64,000 nucleotides of DNA, from NCBI GenBank assembly GCA_904066235.2, contig CAJFCV020000004.1:9176001-9240000 (forward strand), read 5' to 3'. Below, piece after piece: positions 36,673 to 47,699 of the stretch. Source of the DNA: Bursaphelenchus xylophilus. Its lineage: Eukaryota; Nematoda; Chromadorea; Rhabditida; Aphelenchoididae. The notes under the pieces are model-generated. The model ran no database searches and was not told where the DNA came from. It was given only the letters and a program-made list of their open reading frames with translations. The translations under genes were made by a program, and so were the position numbers. Within the stretch, counting starts at the first letter, position 1. The number at the start of each line of letters is the position of its first letter.

Positions 36673-37829
36673 TAACTAAGCCTTCTCCTAGCCTCCACCA
36701 TGCATACAACGATCAAATGAGGCGATCCATAGAACATTTAACATATTATATATTATTGTATGTATACCTACAGACGTAGAAAAATCATATGTTTATCTGA
36801 GGACGTCGAAAAAACGTGCTATAATGGTTTACCGAACTTGAGCAGATATGGCTAAGAGCCGACCTTTTGTCATGTCTGCCCTTGAGACACGCAGAGAGCA
36901 CAGATTTCAATAGTCATAAGAAAACCTTCGAGCTTCAGAATATCTCATAAAAAACGTCTGAAAAACGAAACCGATACCGTATGAAAATTACAAGTATCAA
37001 GGGATTAGGCAGCACGAGAACGAAGGGCTGGTAACAGTAAAGCTGTAAACAAACTTCATTGCAAAAAATAAACCGCACAGTCGGAAAACAAAAAGGACAT
37101 CAACGATGATATTTTTTGACGGCGAGAATGTGGCATTAGCTGTTTATTCTAAAGGATCTTTGCAAATCAAATGAGAGGAAGTAGACTTGCCAATGGTATT
37201 TTGAATTTTGTAAAGTATTTATGTACCAAAAAACAATCATGTTCGTTCATTGATTCTGACCATAAGTAATTTAGAAGATACTATATATTCGAGACAAAAA
37301 GTTGGAGTATCTTGTCGCGCACAAAAAATTGTCATAGGCAAAAACGCTCCAAAATGAGACATTTTTGGGTGTCGAGCTTTTGAAATTCTATTAAAAGTCG
37401 GGCCGGGCCCAATTTTTCGTGGCCGGGAGAATGAAAAAATTTTCCGGGTCCCTAGTCAGATTTTTTTGAGTCGGAATGAAGATAGCTTGCACGATCAACT
37501 GTAGTAGCACGATTCAACCTTTTACTAGGGCAACCTTTGCGCACACAACTAGGGCAAGCGTTTTGGCTCAAGACAAGCTGCCAGCGCGGCTTGTCTTGAG
37601 CCGGAATGAAAAAATTATGGAAAAAACCGGACCGGCCCCATCTGCTACGTCCGTCCAAAATGCACTACAGAACGGGTCATAATTATAATATATACATATA
37701 AGCGCACTTTAAAAATGAGTGTAACTTTCGTAGTTGGCAATAGAAAGGAATTTTTCGGCTGTCGCGCCCTAACTTCTTCGCACAGTTCAAACGCTGAAAA
37801 TCGGTCCGGCAACTTCCCGGAAGGACTAT
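36673..37829. other. Gene-free stretch
   Basis: A short local inverted repeat with AAGACAAGC/GCTTGTCTT arms lies near 37563-37600. No exon chain. Confidence 0.4.
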
Positions 37830-37982
37830 CAGTCTGTCGGAAAAATAACGGCGGGTCGTCGCGCCTCGGAATCGCCCATCATCGCTTTGCGACTGCAAGC
37901 CGCGACTTGGGATTTGGTGCGCGATAGCGGCGAGGCGAGACATTTTGCTGCGACGACCCGCCGTTTTTTTCCCGACAGACTG
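37830..37982. mobile_element. Short MITE with CAGTCTGTCGG ends
   Basis: 153 bp; left end CAGTCTGTCGGAAAAATAAC, right end its inverted partner, with inverted CGGCGGGTCGTCGC inside each end. AT-flanked. A solitary end of the same family is near 21435. Confidence 0.8.
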
Positions 37983-38625
37983 ATAGTATTACCCAGAAAA
38001 GTAACGCAATTGTTTCTGAGCCTTTGCAAAAAAACTCAACATGAAAAACAGAGAACATTCTGATGAGCAGCCTAACCCAATCCGTCGACATCACATTTCT
38101 ACGAACACTTGGCCCTTCAAAACGACTTTCATCGAGAGACAATGGGAATAAACGCAAGGAAATATTTGTCCAAAAATGTAATTTCCGTCATTTATTGCGT
38201 CGTTCTGGGTGGCGCAGACGTTCATTTGTACGCAAAAAAAGGCTGGAGAAAAACTTGAAAGCCGTGCAAATGACAAGGAATTATATATTTTATTTATAGC
38301 GTAGGGGCTTGGGGAAATCATGGTAACGGTTTGGCCAGGAGCGAACATGACAAACATGTCTGTAGCTTAGGGTTTGTAAATAAAATTTCCGGCAAATTTG
38401 ATCACCCCCAAGTGTAACAAGATTTCTGAAACAGTGAAAAATGAATTATAGGACGCAAGTTCAAGACAGAGGGTTGAACAAGAATTTGTCATTTTCACAT
38501 GTTCAAATACGTAAAAAAAGTAAGGGAGTGTTCCAATTTCCTTTTTAATCTTGCACAGGGATTCCGCGTGGCTTGTATCGTATCTGGCATAATGCCACAC
38601 GATCTTGGAGAAAAAAAATCTAATA

Positions 38626-38797
38626 CTTCCAGTCCCTTTGCAAAGTCGCTGGAGTGGTTTTCGCGACATACACTTCGCGAAAACAAGTTTTTTTTGCACT
38701 GTGCAATATACTTTTTTGGGTTGTCGCTCACATCCCGACCTTTTCTGCACAGTGCAAACGCCAAAAAATTACCGCAGCAACTTTGCAAACGGACCAG
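38626..38797. mobile_element. Family B MITE, copy 2
   Basis: 172 bp with ends CTTCCAGTCCCTTTGCAAAG and inverted CTGGTCCGTTTGCAAAG, TA flanks, and TTGCACTGTGCAA palindromes inside. Confidence 0.72.
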
Positions 38798-40015
38798 TAT
38801 GGCCACAAAGTTCTTTCTCTTTAACGTACTCCCTCGGCGAAAAAGATTGCTCAATATCTTGGCTGCTACTGTAAAGCGCGGGCTAATATTTCTAAAATTG
38901 TTATACGGCCTAGAGGTAACGCGTGTGCAAAATTTTAAAGAAAATCCAGACGTCGCACGTAAGACGGCTTCTTTGACAATTTCCGAAAATTTTAGTTGAC
39001 GTTTTGTCAGGAACAGCCGAGATATTCAGCGCTATCTGGTGACTAGAGATTGCGCAAAATGTGGAGAGCGAACAGAGAGAAAAATTCTTTTCGGCCGATC
39101 TCTTGTAGTACTTGGTTTTGGCGAAAGAATAAGGAAGCATCATGCTTTGAATACATCCTCATTTTTTTCACAAATGCATACCCTTAAAGTACATACCCTT
39201 AAATTTCTCATCACATCATAAAATATCAATGTTTTCCGTAATTAAATCATCATCCAAAGAACACATGAACATTTCAACCGAGCAGCCTCTCCATGATCAT
39301 GTTTCATGCCAATTTGTGACATCCCCAAAAAACGGCGTAATTTGTTACTAAAAACCTCCCCAAATTAACTGAATTCATCTCCTCTTTCGTTCCCTGTTTT
39401 AAGCCCTTTCAAGTTTACAGTATTTGCGAGCAAAATGCAAATGTCTTCTGCGTAAAAAGTCGGCTAATACAGGGATGGAAAATACTTTCGAAGAAATTCT
39501 CCAGGCCCTCCGGGGATTAAGATTTAACAAAGCTTTAATTTAATATGACGGGAATATTATTCATGAGGCGACGGGATTTGCAATTGATTTGAAGGATTGT
39601 AGTGTAACTACGTTGTAATTAGGAGCAGTTATTTGAGTGGGAGGAGTTGTTCTGAAATTAAAAGTGTTTTGGAATAAAGTGATTTTTAAAGTCAAAAATT
39701 ACGGGTTTTTGGAGATGGTTAGGCGGTGCAATTAGCATTGAAAACGGCACTACTAATAAATAGTAAAATAAAAAGTTAATAGTAAGGATGTAGAATGTCA
39801 CGGAAATCTTTTTCGGTGTTTGTTCGTACTGTAGTCATAGAAATTTTAGAAATTTGGACCTCACAAAAGCCCAGTCCCCAAAAGGACTTCCGTCGATAAA
39901 AAAAGTCGTCGCCGAGCCTTCGCCAAGGTGTGAAACATCCGGTAATCTATCGAGACTAACAGATTATATCGCAACAGATATAACAAACTTTATTTCATCC
40001 GTAGTTTAGCTGCCT

Positions 40016-40840
40016 GGGGGATGTTTCACGTACAAAAAGGGCACTAACTCGAGTTAGCGGCATCACAGAAAAAGCGGAGAGAGCAGAGAAAAAGAGGATT
40101 GGTAACTCGAGTGACCTGACTTTTTATCGACTTTGGCCGCACATTTTGGGACATAACTTTTGATACAGCGGACCAATTTGCGCCCTTCCAAAAAAATATT
40201 AATGCTGGTGGTACACAGAATACATGGATATAAATTTGTTAATTTTTCTTCTAAATTATGCAAATTATATGCAAATTTTTTTCTTGGTATCTAAAAGCTC
40301 GTCTTTTATTAAAATCTTTATATGGACATGTTTGTTACGCTCTCAGCATCAAAGGGTTTTTTGAAGGGTGTAAATTGGTATACTGTATCAGGAGTAATGG
40401 CCCGCGCAACAGTGGGCGAGAATTTTTTGGTCGTAACTTTTGTCACAGTAAACCAATTTGCAAATTTTTAAGAAAGTTTTAAAGCTGGGACTACGCTGCG
40501 TATGATGGTATCAAAATTTTTTCCTTATCTTGCATCTTAAATACCAAGAGAAAAATTTGCATATGATTTGCATAATTTAAAAGGAAAATTTACAAATTTA
40601 TATGTGTATATTCTGTGTACCGCCAGCATTAATATTTTTTTGGAAGGGCGTAAATTGGTCCACTGTATCAAAAGTTATGGCCTAAAATGTCCGGCCAAGT
40701 CCATAAAAAGTCGCCCGATTCGCCAATCAAAAAGAAGAGGGATCACTCAAGTTACCACTCCTCTTTTTCTCTGCTCTCTCCTCTTTTTGCGCGATGCCGC
40801 TAACTCAAGTTAGCGCCCTTTTGTACGTGAAACATCCCCC
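40016..40840. mobile_element. Foldback element, 825 bp
   Basis: Ends are GGGGGATGTTTCACGTACAA and its inverted partner; arms of roughly 250-300 bp pair through CACTAACTCGAGTTAGCG, a GGAGAGAGCAGAGAAAAAGA block and TATTAATGCTGG. The loop is about 40320-40520. No clear target duplication and no coding frame. Confidence 0.8.
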
Positions 40841-41124
40841 TGGGCTTCGTAACGGGATATAATTTTTCAAAAAAGACGTCAAATGTCTCCGCCGAAAAAT
40901 GGTCTCTTCGCAGACGAAAGAAGAAATTCTTTTACATATTCTAAAATCGTCTATTGTCAAATTTCAAAATCAGTTTAAAATTTTTTGATAGCTGCAAAGA
41001 GCACAAAGTTATGCGCGAAAACTTTCTGCAATATTTTTTGAAATTCCCTGTATAAAGCGCATTTCAAATCGCTCCAAAATTTTTAGTCCAAGAGTTGAAA
41101 AAAGTTTGGCAATTTTCTGATTTA

Positions 41125-42372
41125 CAGGGTGCGCCAATAAAATCTGGACAAAACTAAATTCCATATAGCCTTTTTCGGATGGCCTGAGAACGGAAACTTT
41201 TAACACTTTTAGAAAGGGTAACAACCGTGCTATACAGCAACAGTAATGACCAGGTCGATGCCTATTGCAAGACTGAAAAAATAATCAAAACTTTTTGGAG
41301 GTGCAGAAATTTTTTTCCAGATGATGACTGGGATATTAATTCTTCCATTATTTCTGCTAATAGTCACTGACGTTCTTCAAATTTATTGTATATAAAGTAC
41401 GTGCTGTTGTCTTTGTAACAGCCTACGGAACCAGGGTTGGTGGCCGATCTGGCGGCGCTGGTGTCGGACACAAAAAAATACCCAAAAATTTGGATTTTTG
41501 TGTTTTTAAGGATCTCAACGCCAGATTATGGCTCGTGTCGCTCCAAAATTCCGTGATTACAGAGCGTATACATAGCCAATTATTATGGTGTAAAAGAAAA
41601 TCCGCACATACAAGGGGACCGTTTTTGCATAAATAAAAGTTCATGGGGGGAATTCAAGGCACGGTCATTCGGAACTTGAAACGTTTTGGCAGTTTGCAAC
41701 AAGTATGAAAGGCCTTGAGCGTAAAAATCAACATAGAGTTGTATACTGGATAAATGCTGATGTAGCCAAATCACTTTTAGAAATATCTAGTCCAAGCTCA
41801 CTCGAATAGCGAGGATATAGTAAATTATGCACCTACAGCCACTATTTCATCCCCAGAGGCAGCAGATAGAAAAATCCTTTTTGAAAGGCGACTAGGCTGA
41901 CTCTGGTTATCCTTGCAAAAGTAGTTCTGGTGCTTAATAAGTTTGGAATCACACAGGGAAACTTCTACATAAAAATCTTTGATTTAACGGAAGTTTTCGG
42001 GAAAAAGGGCCCGTTTTTAAGCCAACTTTGGCGAGCTGTAAAAAGCCTAATTGTCATAATGAGGCAAAATCAATTTCAGTGCATAAAAACCAACCGGAGC
42101 TCTATCAGAAAAAGTAAATTTCAGTCCATAGCATAAAACGGTAAAGATAGCGCAATCATTTTTTGACCAATTTGGGGTCCGTGTTTCAGGCGCCTTAGTT
42201 GTAAGCACTTATAATGGCAAAACAAGTGTCGTAGACGATTATTTTGTCTGAAACTTTAAAGATAGCTTCTTGGACGTATTACACGTATCCACAATCGCCC
42301 ACTTTGTTCTCGTACTGTTACAGCCTGCAGGGCAAGCAAAAACATTAGTCCAGATTTTATTGGCGCACCCTG
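41125..42372. mobile_element. Mariner-size TA-flanked transposon, degenerate
   Basis: 1248 bp between TA dinucleotides with terminal inverted repeats CAGGGTGCGCCAATAAAATC at both ends. Length, TA target and end sequence fit Tc1/mariner. I could not find a credible transposase frame, so it is either heavily decayed or non-autonomous. Confidence 0.78.
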
Positions 42373-43236
42373 TATATATGAAAATTTCCGTCTTAATTCT
42401 ACTGCAAGGTACATGAATTTCTCATAACCAGCACTGAAAAACGTGAGACTTTTCAAGACATATGCAAAATACATCTCATGTCAATACAGCTTTGTGAGCA
42501 ACCATTCAACACCGACATCCCAATGGCCTTCCGTTAGCCGCTTTGCAAATGTCGTTCTGGAAAAACGAGGATTATTTTCTCATTTTCTCAAAGACATTGT
42601 CGCCAAATATACGACAGACATCTCCAGGATGCAAATATCCGATTGCCAACAAAAACATTTCCTTCTAATCCGCCCGTAAACAAGTTGATAGTCTCCGAAT
42701 ATGAGTTTTCTGTTTAATGTTTGAAACTTTTGGACGCCCTGAGGCTATTTTTTCGCAACACGTTTTCAAAGAACCGCGGGAGGGTGGGATAATTAAAAAA
42801 ATCCAAGAATTTCGTCTTATTCGAAGATCATGGCGCGGATTTGCAATGCAAATCGTATAATATTTATGTAGAACAAGTCTGAAAGCAATTACTATGAAAA
42901 GGAATAACAATATCGAAAATATATTTGAAGTAAAAAAATATTACGGATACACGGAGTGGCACGATATTATTTCATCGAAAAATTTGAAGGAAAAGATGAC
43001 GGATACGCTGAGTTTGATGACAAAAAATCAATGTGGTATGTGCCTTGTCAAGCATCTCTAAACTTCACGGACAAGATTTTTTGAACATGGTACGCAATTA
43101 TATACTTTGGCTCCGGCTTGAAGCCAAATTGGGACCTCTTTAGGACGAAAACAAACCAGTTACGAGCCAATTACATTGATGAGCCTTTGTACAAAAATTG
43201 AAACACAGCCCTTTCGCGTCATCCTTTCCTCACATA

Positions 43237-43490
43237 CAGTGGCGGACCTGATCCATTGGCAAAAACCGTACCATTTTGCATTTGGGAAGTATTAAGATGC
43301 AACAAAATACCTCCCTACCCATGTAAAAAAAAACTCCGATTTAAAAAGCGTACCCCTCTTTTTGTGAGGAAAAGGGCGCGCCCGTCGAAACGGAGTTTTT
43401 TTAGTTGTAGAGGAGGTACTTTGCCACATTTTTGATACTTCCCGGATGCAAAATGATACGTTTTTTGCCAATGGATCAGGTCCTTCACTG
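43237..43490. mobile_element. Family A MITE, copy 6
   Basis: 254 bp; ends CAGTGGCGGACCTGATCCAT and inverted CAGTGAAGGACCTGATCCAT with TA flanks. Confidence 0.9.
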
Positions 43491-43647
43491 TAAAAGCGAA
43501 AATTAGAATGTGTGTACCCTCAAGAACGTAGCGATATTTTCTTTTATGGAATGTTTGAGCAGTTCTTCATCAGATTTTTTGAACTTGGATCAAATTTGCT
43601 AAAACGCGAAAGATTCTCCAAAATTCGGATATTTTTTATATGGGGTA

Positions 43648-43841
43648 CTAGTCCGTTCGTAAAGTCGCTGGAATGATTTCGGCGACATGCACTGTGCACG
43701 AAAACTCAGGGTGCGGGCGACAGCCCAAACAAACCTATTGCACTGTGCAAAAAGCCAAAAATTGCACAGTGCAAAGTGAACTTTCGTTTTCGCGGAGTGC
43801 ATGTCGCCGAAAACATTCCAGCGACTTTACGAACGGACTAG
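43648..43841. mobile_element. Family B MITE, copy 3 (best preserved)
   Basis: 194 bp, TA-flanked. Both ends read CTAGTCCGTTCGTAAAGTCG in inverted orientation, followed by CTGGAATG and GGCGACATGCACT, so the whole element is a near-perfect hairpin. Confidence 0.88.
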
Positions 43842-46643
43842 TATAAACACGCGTATCCATGAACAAATTGAATTTCTGGCGGTCATATTTTTGTATCATG
43901 GAGACATGGTCATGACTTTTGACCCACCCAGCAATTGAATGACAAAAAACTTCCCGGCGCAACGCTAATCATGCCAAAAATGTCGGTCGCCAAATACGAA
44001 TAAGTAGATAAAATATTGTCCAAGAATCAAGAAAAAAAAATCCACAACATGCTCCACCAACCCCCTCAGCCTGATTGGTTCAAATAAAAAAGTTTGGAAC
44101 CACAGACTACCTCGATTATGCCCCTCCATATCCATATCCTTTTCGAATTTCCGGCGTTCGAGTCTCCCCCAGAATTACCGGTGGAAAAAAATCCTGCCCT
44201 CAGGGAGACTCATTCAGTTTGAACGTAATTTCCGAGAGAGCTAGACGTATGGATTGCAGTGGGTTAATCGTTTCCTGCGTTCACTTTATATGTCTCCACT
44301 CACATCATTAAACTTTAATTGCATTAAAAAAAGCGTTATGTCGGCCAAATGTCTGCTATGTTTCGTGGAGTTCAGCAATAAATTTGCCAAATCCCGCAAT
44401 AAATTTGAGTGAGATTGAGAAATTGCAAAACGAAAAAAATACAATTCTTTTTTTTTTTTTGCAAAAAGGCCGTTTATATTCTAAATATTCCGCCTTACAG
44501 TAATCCCCTCATCTATTTGAAGGGATTACATTAATAGCAATGATGTGGGCAATGTCACAGTGCTATCTTGTCGAGGATTTGCTGGGAATTTCGGGGATGA
44601 ATAATCATCTTGGACCCAAATTTGGCGCTCGATTATTGGAATGAATATGCATGATGACAATTGAACTTTGATGCCTCAAGAACGCATATTAAAGTCGGTA
44701 GGCTGCCAACTTGTTAAAAATAAAAAAACGTGTCCTAAGAATATTTAACACGGTATTTTAACCAAACGAAATATCCGTAAATAAATAAAAAAAATGCAAA
44801 TTACTTTCGGAGAAATGAAATTCCCATTGGACTTTGGGAATTCGGGAAATTGCACGAAAACCGCAAAAGCTCAACGTTCAAATAATTTCAATTTTGTTTG
44901 CTAGAGACAATATAGGAAACAGAAAAAAAAGTATACAAAGCTTTTCACAGACGTATACATGACTTTTTGAACTAAAAAATGCAATAAGACGTTCTGGGAC
45001 GTTCCAAAAAATTTCACTTTGTTTGCTTGCCAATTTTTCCGGAATCCCTTAATTGCCCCTTTAATTTCGTTAAAGACGGACCTCCCAAAACGTTCTGAAA
45101 ACTTTTACCGCAAAGACATTGATGAATGTTCCCCAAGGATTCGCGAAAAGTTCACTGTCCGCAACGATAAAGTTTCTGCAGTTCGTGGCTAATTTTAAGG
45201 GTTTTTTTCGATCTGACGTCGAACTGCGTCATTTCCATTTGGCTATAGCGATATAATATACGGTACTTTTAAATGTGAATTTTTCGGGATGATACAGCTA
45301 TCGTTGCTGGCGACCTGTTCTACTTTTCTATTTATCGGCTGTTTTGATAAGAGGAATATTTTAGTCATCCGAAAAAAAATTATTTCGCGATTTTTTCGGC
45401 CAAAAGTCTGCAAAGATTTTCCAGAAATGTTCAATGTGACGGTCAAAATGACCATCTCAATTCGACATGACCAAAATCACGCCAATTTCACGATGTGGCT
45501 GCCGCATCAGATTGCCAGCTTAAAAACCATACACTGCTCGACAAAATCATAAATGCACTTTTAAAATCGCTGTAACTTTTGTGCTTGTCAATAAAGCTGT
45601 GCCATATTTGGCTCCAATATGTAATAGTGTACTATAAATCATGTGCCAAAAAATTATGTTGGAAAGTTTCCACAATTTGGAGAAAAGTTGAAAAAACTGA
45701 AATTTTGGTGATTTTCTTTGCGACAAAATTATAAATTCGCGCAATGTTTTGCAATTTTGTAGTAGTTCACTAGGAAAAAATACTTCTCGTTTTTACACTA
45801 GCGACATGCACTTTTCTTCGAGCGCACCCTGCACGGCAACGGAAGGAGTCTCCGGCCCCATTTCAGCACGTTGCCCACTCAGTATCGGTTGTATTCGAAC
45901 GAAATGTCAAAAATTAATTTTTCGTGGGGTTTTCCGACCATAAAATATTTTCTTCCGGGATTACTTTACTTTTTTGTCAATTACGACTCTTCGTTTGGAC
46001 GAAACTCAAAAGTGGGCGGGAGACATTCCTGTTCTATTTTTGGTTGTCGTGCCCGTTAACGACGCATCGCCGCGGCGCTAAAAAATTCTACGGACTTTAT
46101 GGCGCTACTAGTATATAAAGCTTGTAATCGAAATGCTTCCTGCAAAGCGTAAAGTTAAATTCGTATGTACAAATTTGTTGGGCCTACAGGGGACGTTCTT
46201 AAGAACCATTTATTCTGGACGAAGTTGCGAAAACTGCTTTTAAAAACGTTTTTTCTCTGTACCTCACTCCTCATTTTATGCAATCTTTCATGAGTAAAGG
46301 CTATTGAATATCTCGACTGCTCCTGCTAACAGTGAGTGCAAGCCAAAGTTTTTAGGAATTGAAATGTGATGACTTGTATGGAAGACTTAATGCCAGTTCT
46401 ACTTCTGAATCGCGCTTTTACGGCTTGGGAAAACCGTAAAAATATGATAAAAACGTCCAAAAAATTCTTTGCTTTTTTGCCTCAACGACGAGCGCTTATT
46501 CAACGCTTTTTGCACTTTGTGACCAATGTAAATTCATGTATGACGCAATGTGTTCAAACATAGCCTTCATAAAAGTCTGTCGGGTCGAATAAAATGGAAC
46601 TTTGCTCTTCGCTTTTTACATTTTTGATCGGGACATTTGTCGA
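43842..46643. other. Gene-free stretch upstream of lipase 1
   Basis: AT-rich; E-type blocks near 46280-46330. No exon chain. Promoter of the lipase must lie at the right end but no clear element is visible. Confidence 0.4.
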
Positions 46644-47578
46644 ATGCTCAACATTCTCATCGGCCTTTCAGCGGTCTCTCTGGCTCTGGCCACGGGCTTC
46701 AATGAGACTTTGGCCAAGGAGAAGTTCTTAGTTTTGGCCGAGTCAGCCTATACCGATTGGCCGGAAAAGTGTTTGAAAAAGAATTTTGGAGAGGCTAATG
46801 TAAGGGAATATAAAAATTCATAGAGTTGTTTAGGTGACAAAGACTGTAACAACCAAATGCGGCACCAAACTTGGCGAATGGAGGGTTTGCTACGGCTATA
46901 CGGGAGTTTCACACAAGGAGAAAGCCGTTTTTCTGGCGTATCGGTAAGGACAAAAGAAAAGCATCAAAGACTTTGCTTTTTAGCGGAACGATCAGTGGAA
47001 TTCAACTCTTCTACGAGGTCGCGCGAACCGCCTTTGTCAAAGAAGTTGACGCCAAAATTGGAGGCAAAGTCGCGGCGTATTTCTACACCGTCTACAACAA
47101 TCTCCGCAAAGGCGGATTGAACGCCGAATTCGTCCGCCTGACCAAGGCGTTCCCCGGCTATGACGTCTGGATCAGTGGGCATTCCTTGGGCGGCGCCTTG
47201 GCTTCAATCGCCACCGCCGAAGCCATCAAAGTTGATGGTATTAAAGGCGACAAAGTAAAGCTGATCACTTTTGGAGAGCCCAGAACTGGCGATGCTGCGT
47301 ATTCAAAGCGTTACGATGACATTGTGAAATACGGCTATCGAGTGATCAACAGTGGAGATATTGTGGCGCAAGTCCCACCAAAAGATTTCAAAGGGTACGC
47401 CCATCACAAGACCGAAGTCTGGTATCCACATGGAATGTCCAAGGGGAGCAAATACCAGGTCTACACCGAGAATGAGTCCGCTAAAGGATTCAATTCAAGA
47501 GCACCGTTGAATAGCGTCTCTGACCATATGAAGTATTACGGGAAGTTGCTTGTTCAGTATAGACTGACTGGTTGCTAA
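46644..47578 (+). CDS. Secreted class 3 (fungal-type) lipase, copy 1
   Basis: A Lipase_3-family serine hydrolase of 286 residues, predicted to act outside the cell on acyl-glycerol esters. Exons are 46644-46799, 46834-46943 and 46984-47578, with introns of 34 and 40 nt. The start MLNILIGLSAVSLALATG is a signal peptide. Conserved landmarks are CYGYTGVSHKEKAVFLAYRG (exon 2/3 join), the nucleophile elbow GHSLGGA with Ser156, FGEPRTGD, the acid NSGDIV (Asp214), HHKTEVWY and the base SDHMKYY (His270), so the triad is complete. The last residue is Cys. Phase 0 then phase 2 introns are shared with copy 2. Substrate is unknown; nematodes carry many such genes. It converges with the Cys-rich gene ending at 47700. 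Confidence 0.93.
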
Positions 47579-47699
47579 TGAAGTTGAAAATTTGAGGCAA
47601 GAAGTAAAGTTTCTTCAGGTGAAATAGAGTTTAATTTGAGCATAAATATATAAGGCAGATATGAAGGTAAAATTGATAAGTACAATATATTTGGCGTCA

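Noticed and set aside
38499..38999. A 166-residue open frame
   Set aside because: It runs through a family B MITE and family E sequence, so the length is a by-product of repeat composition.
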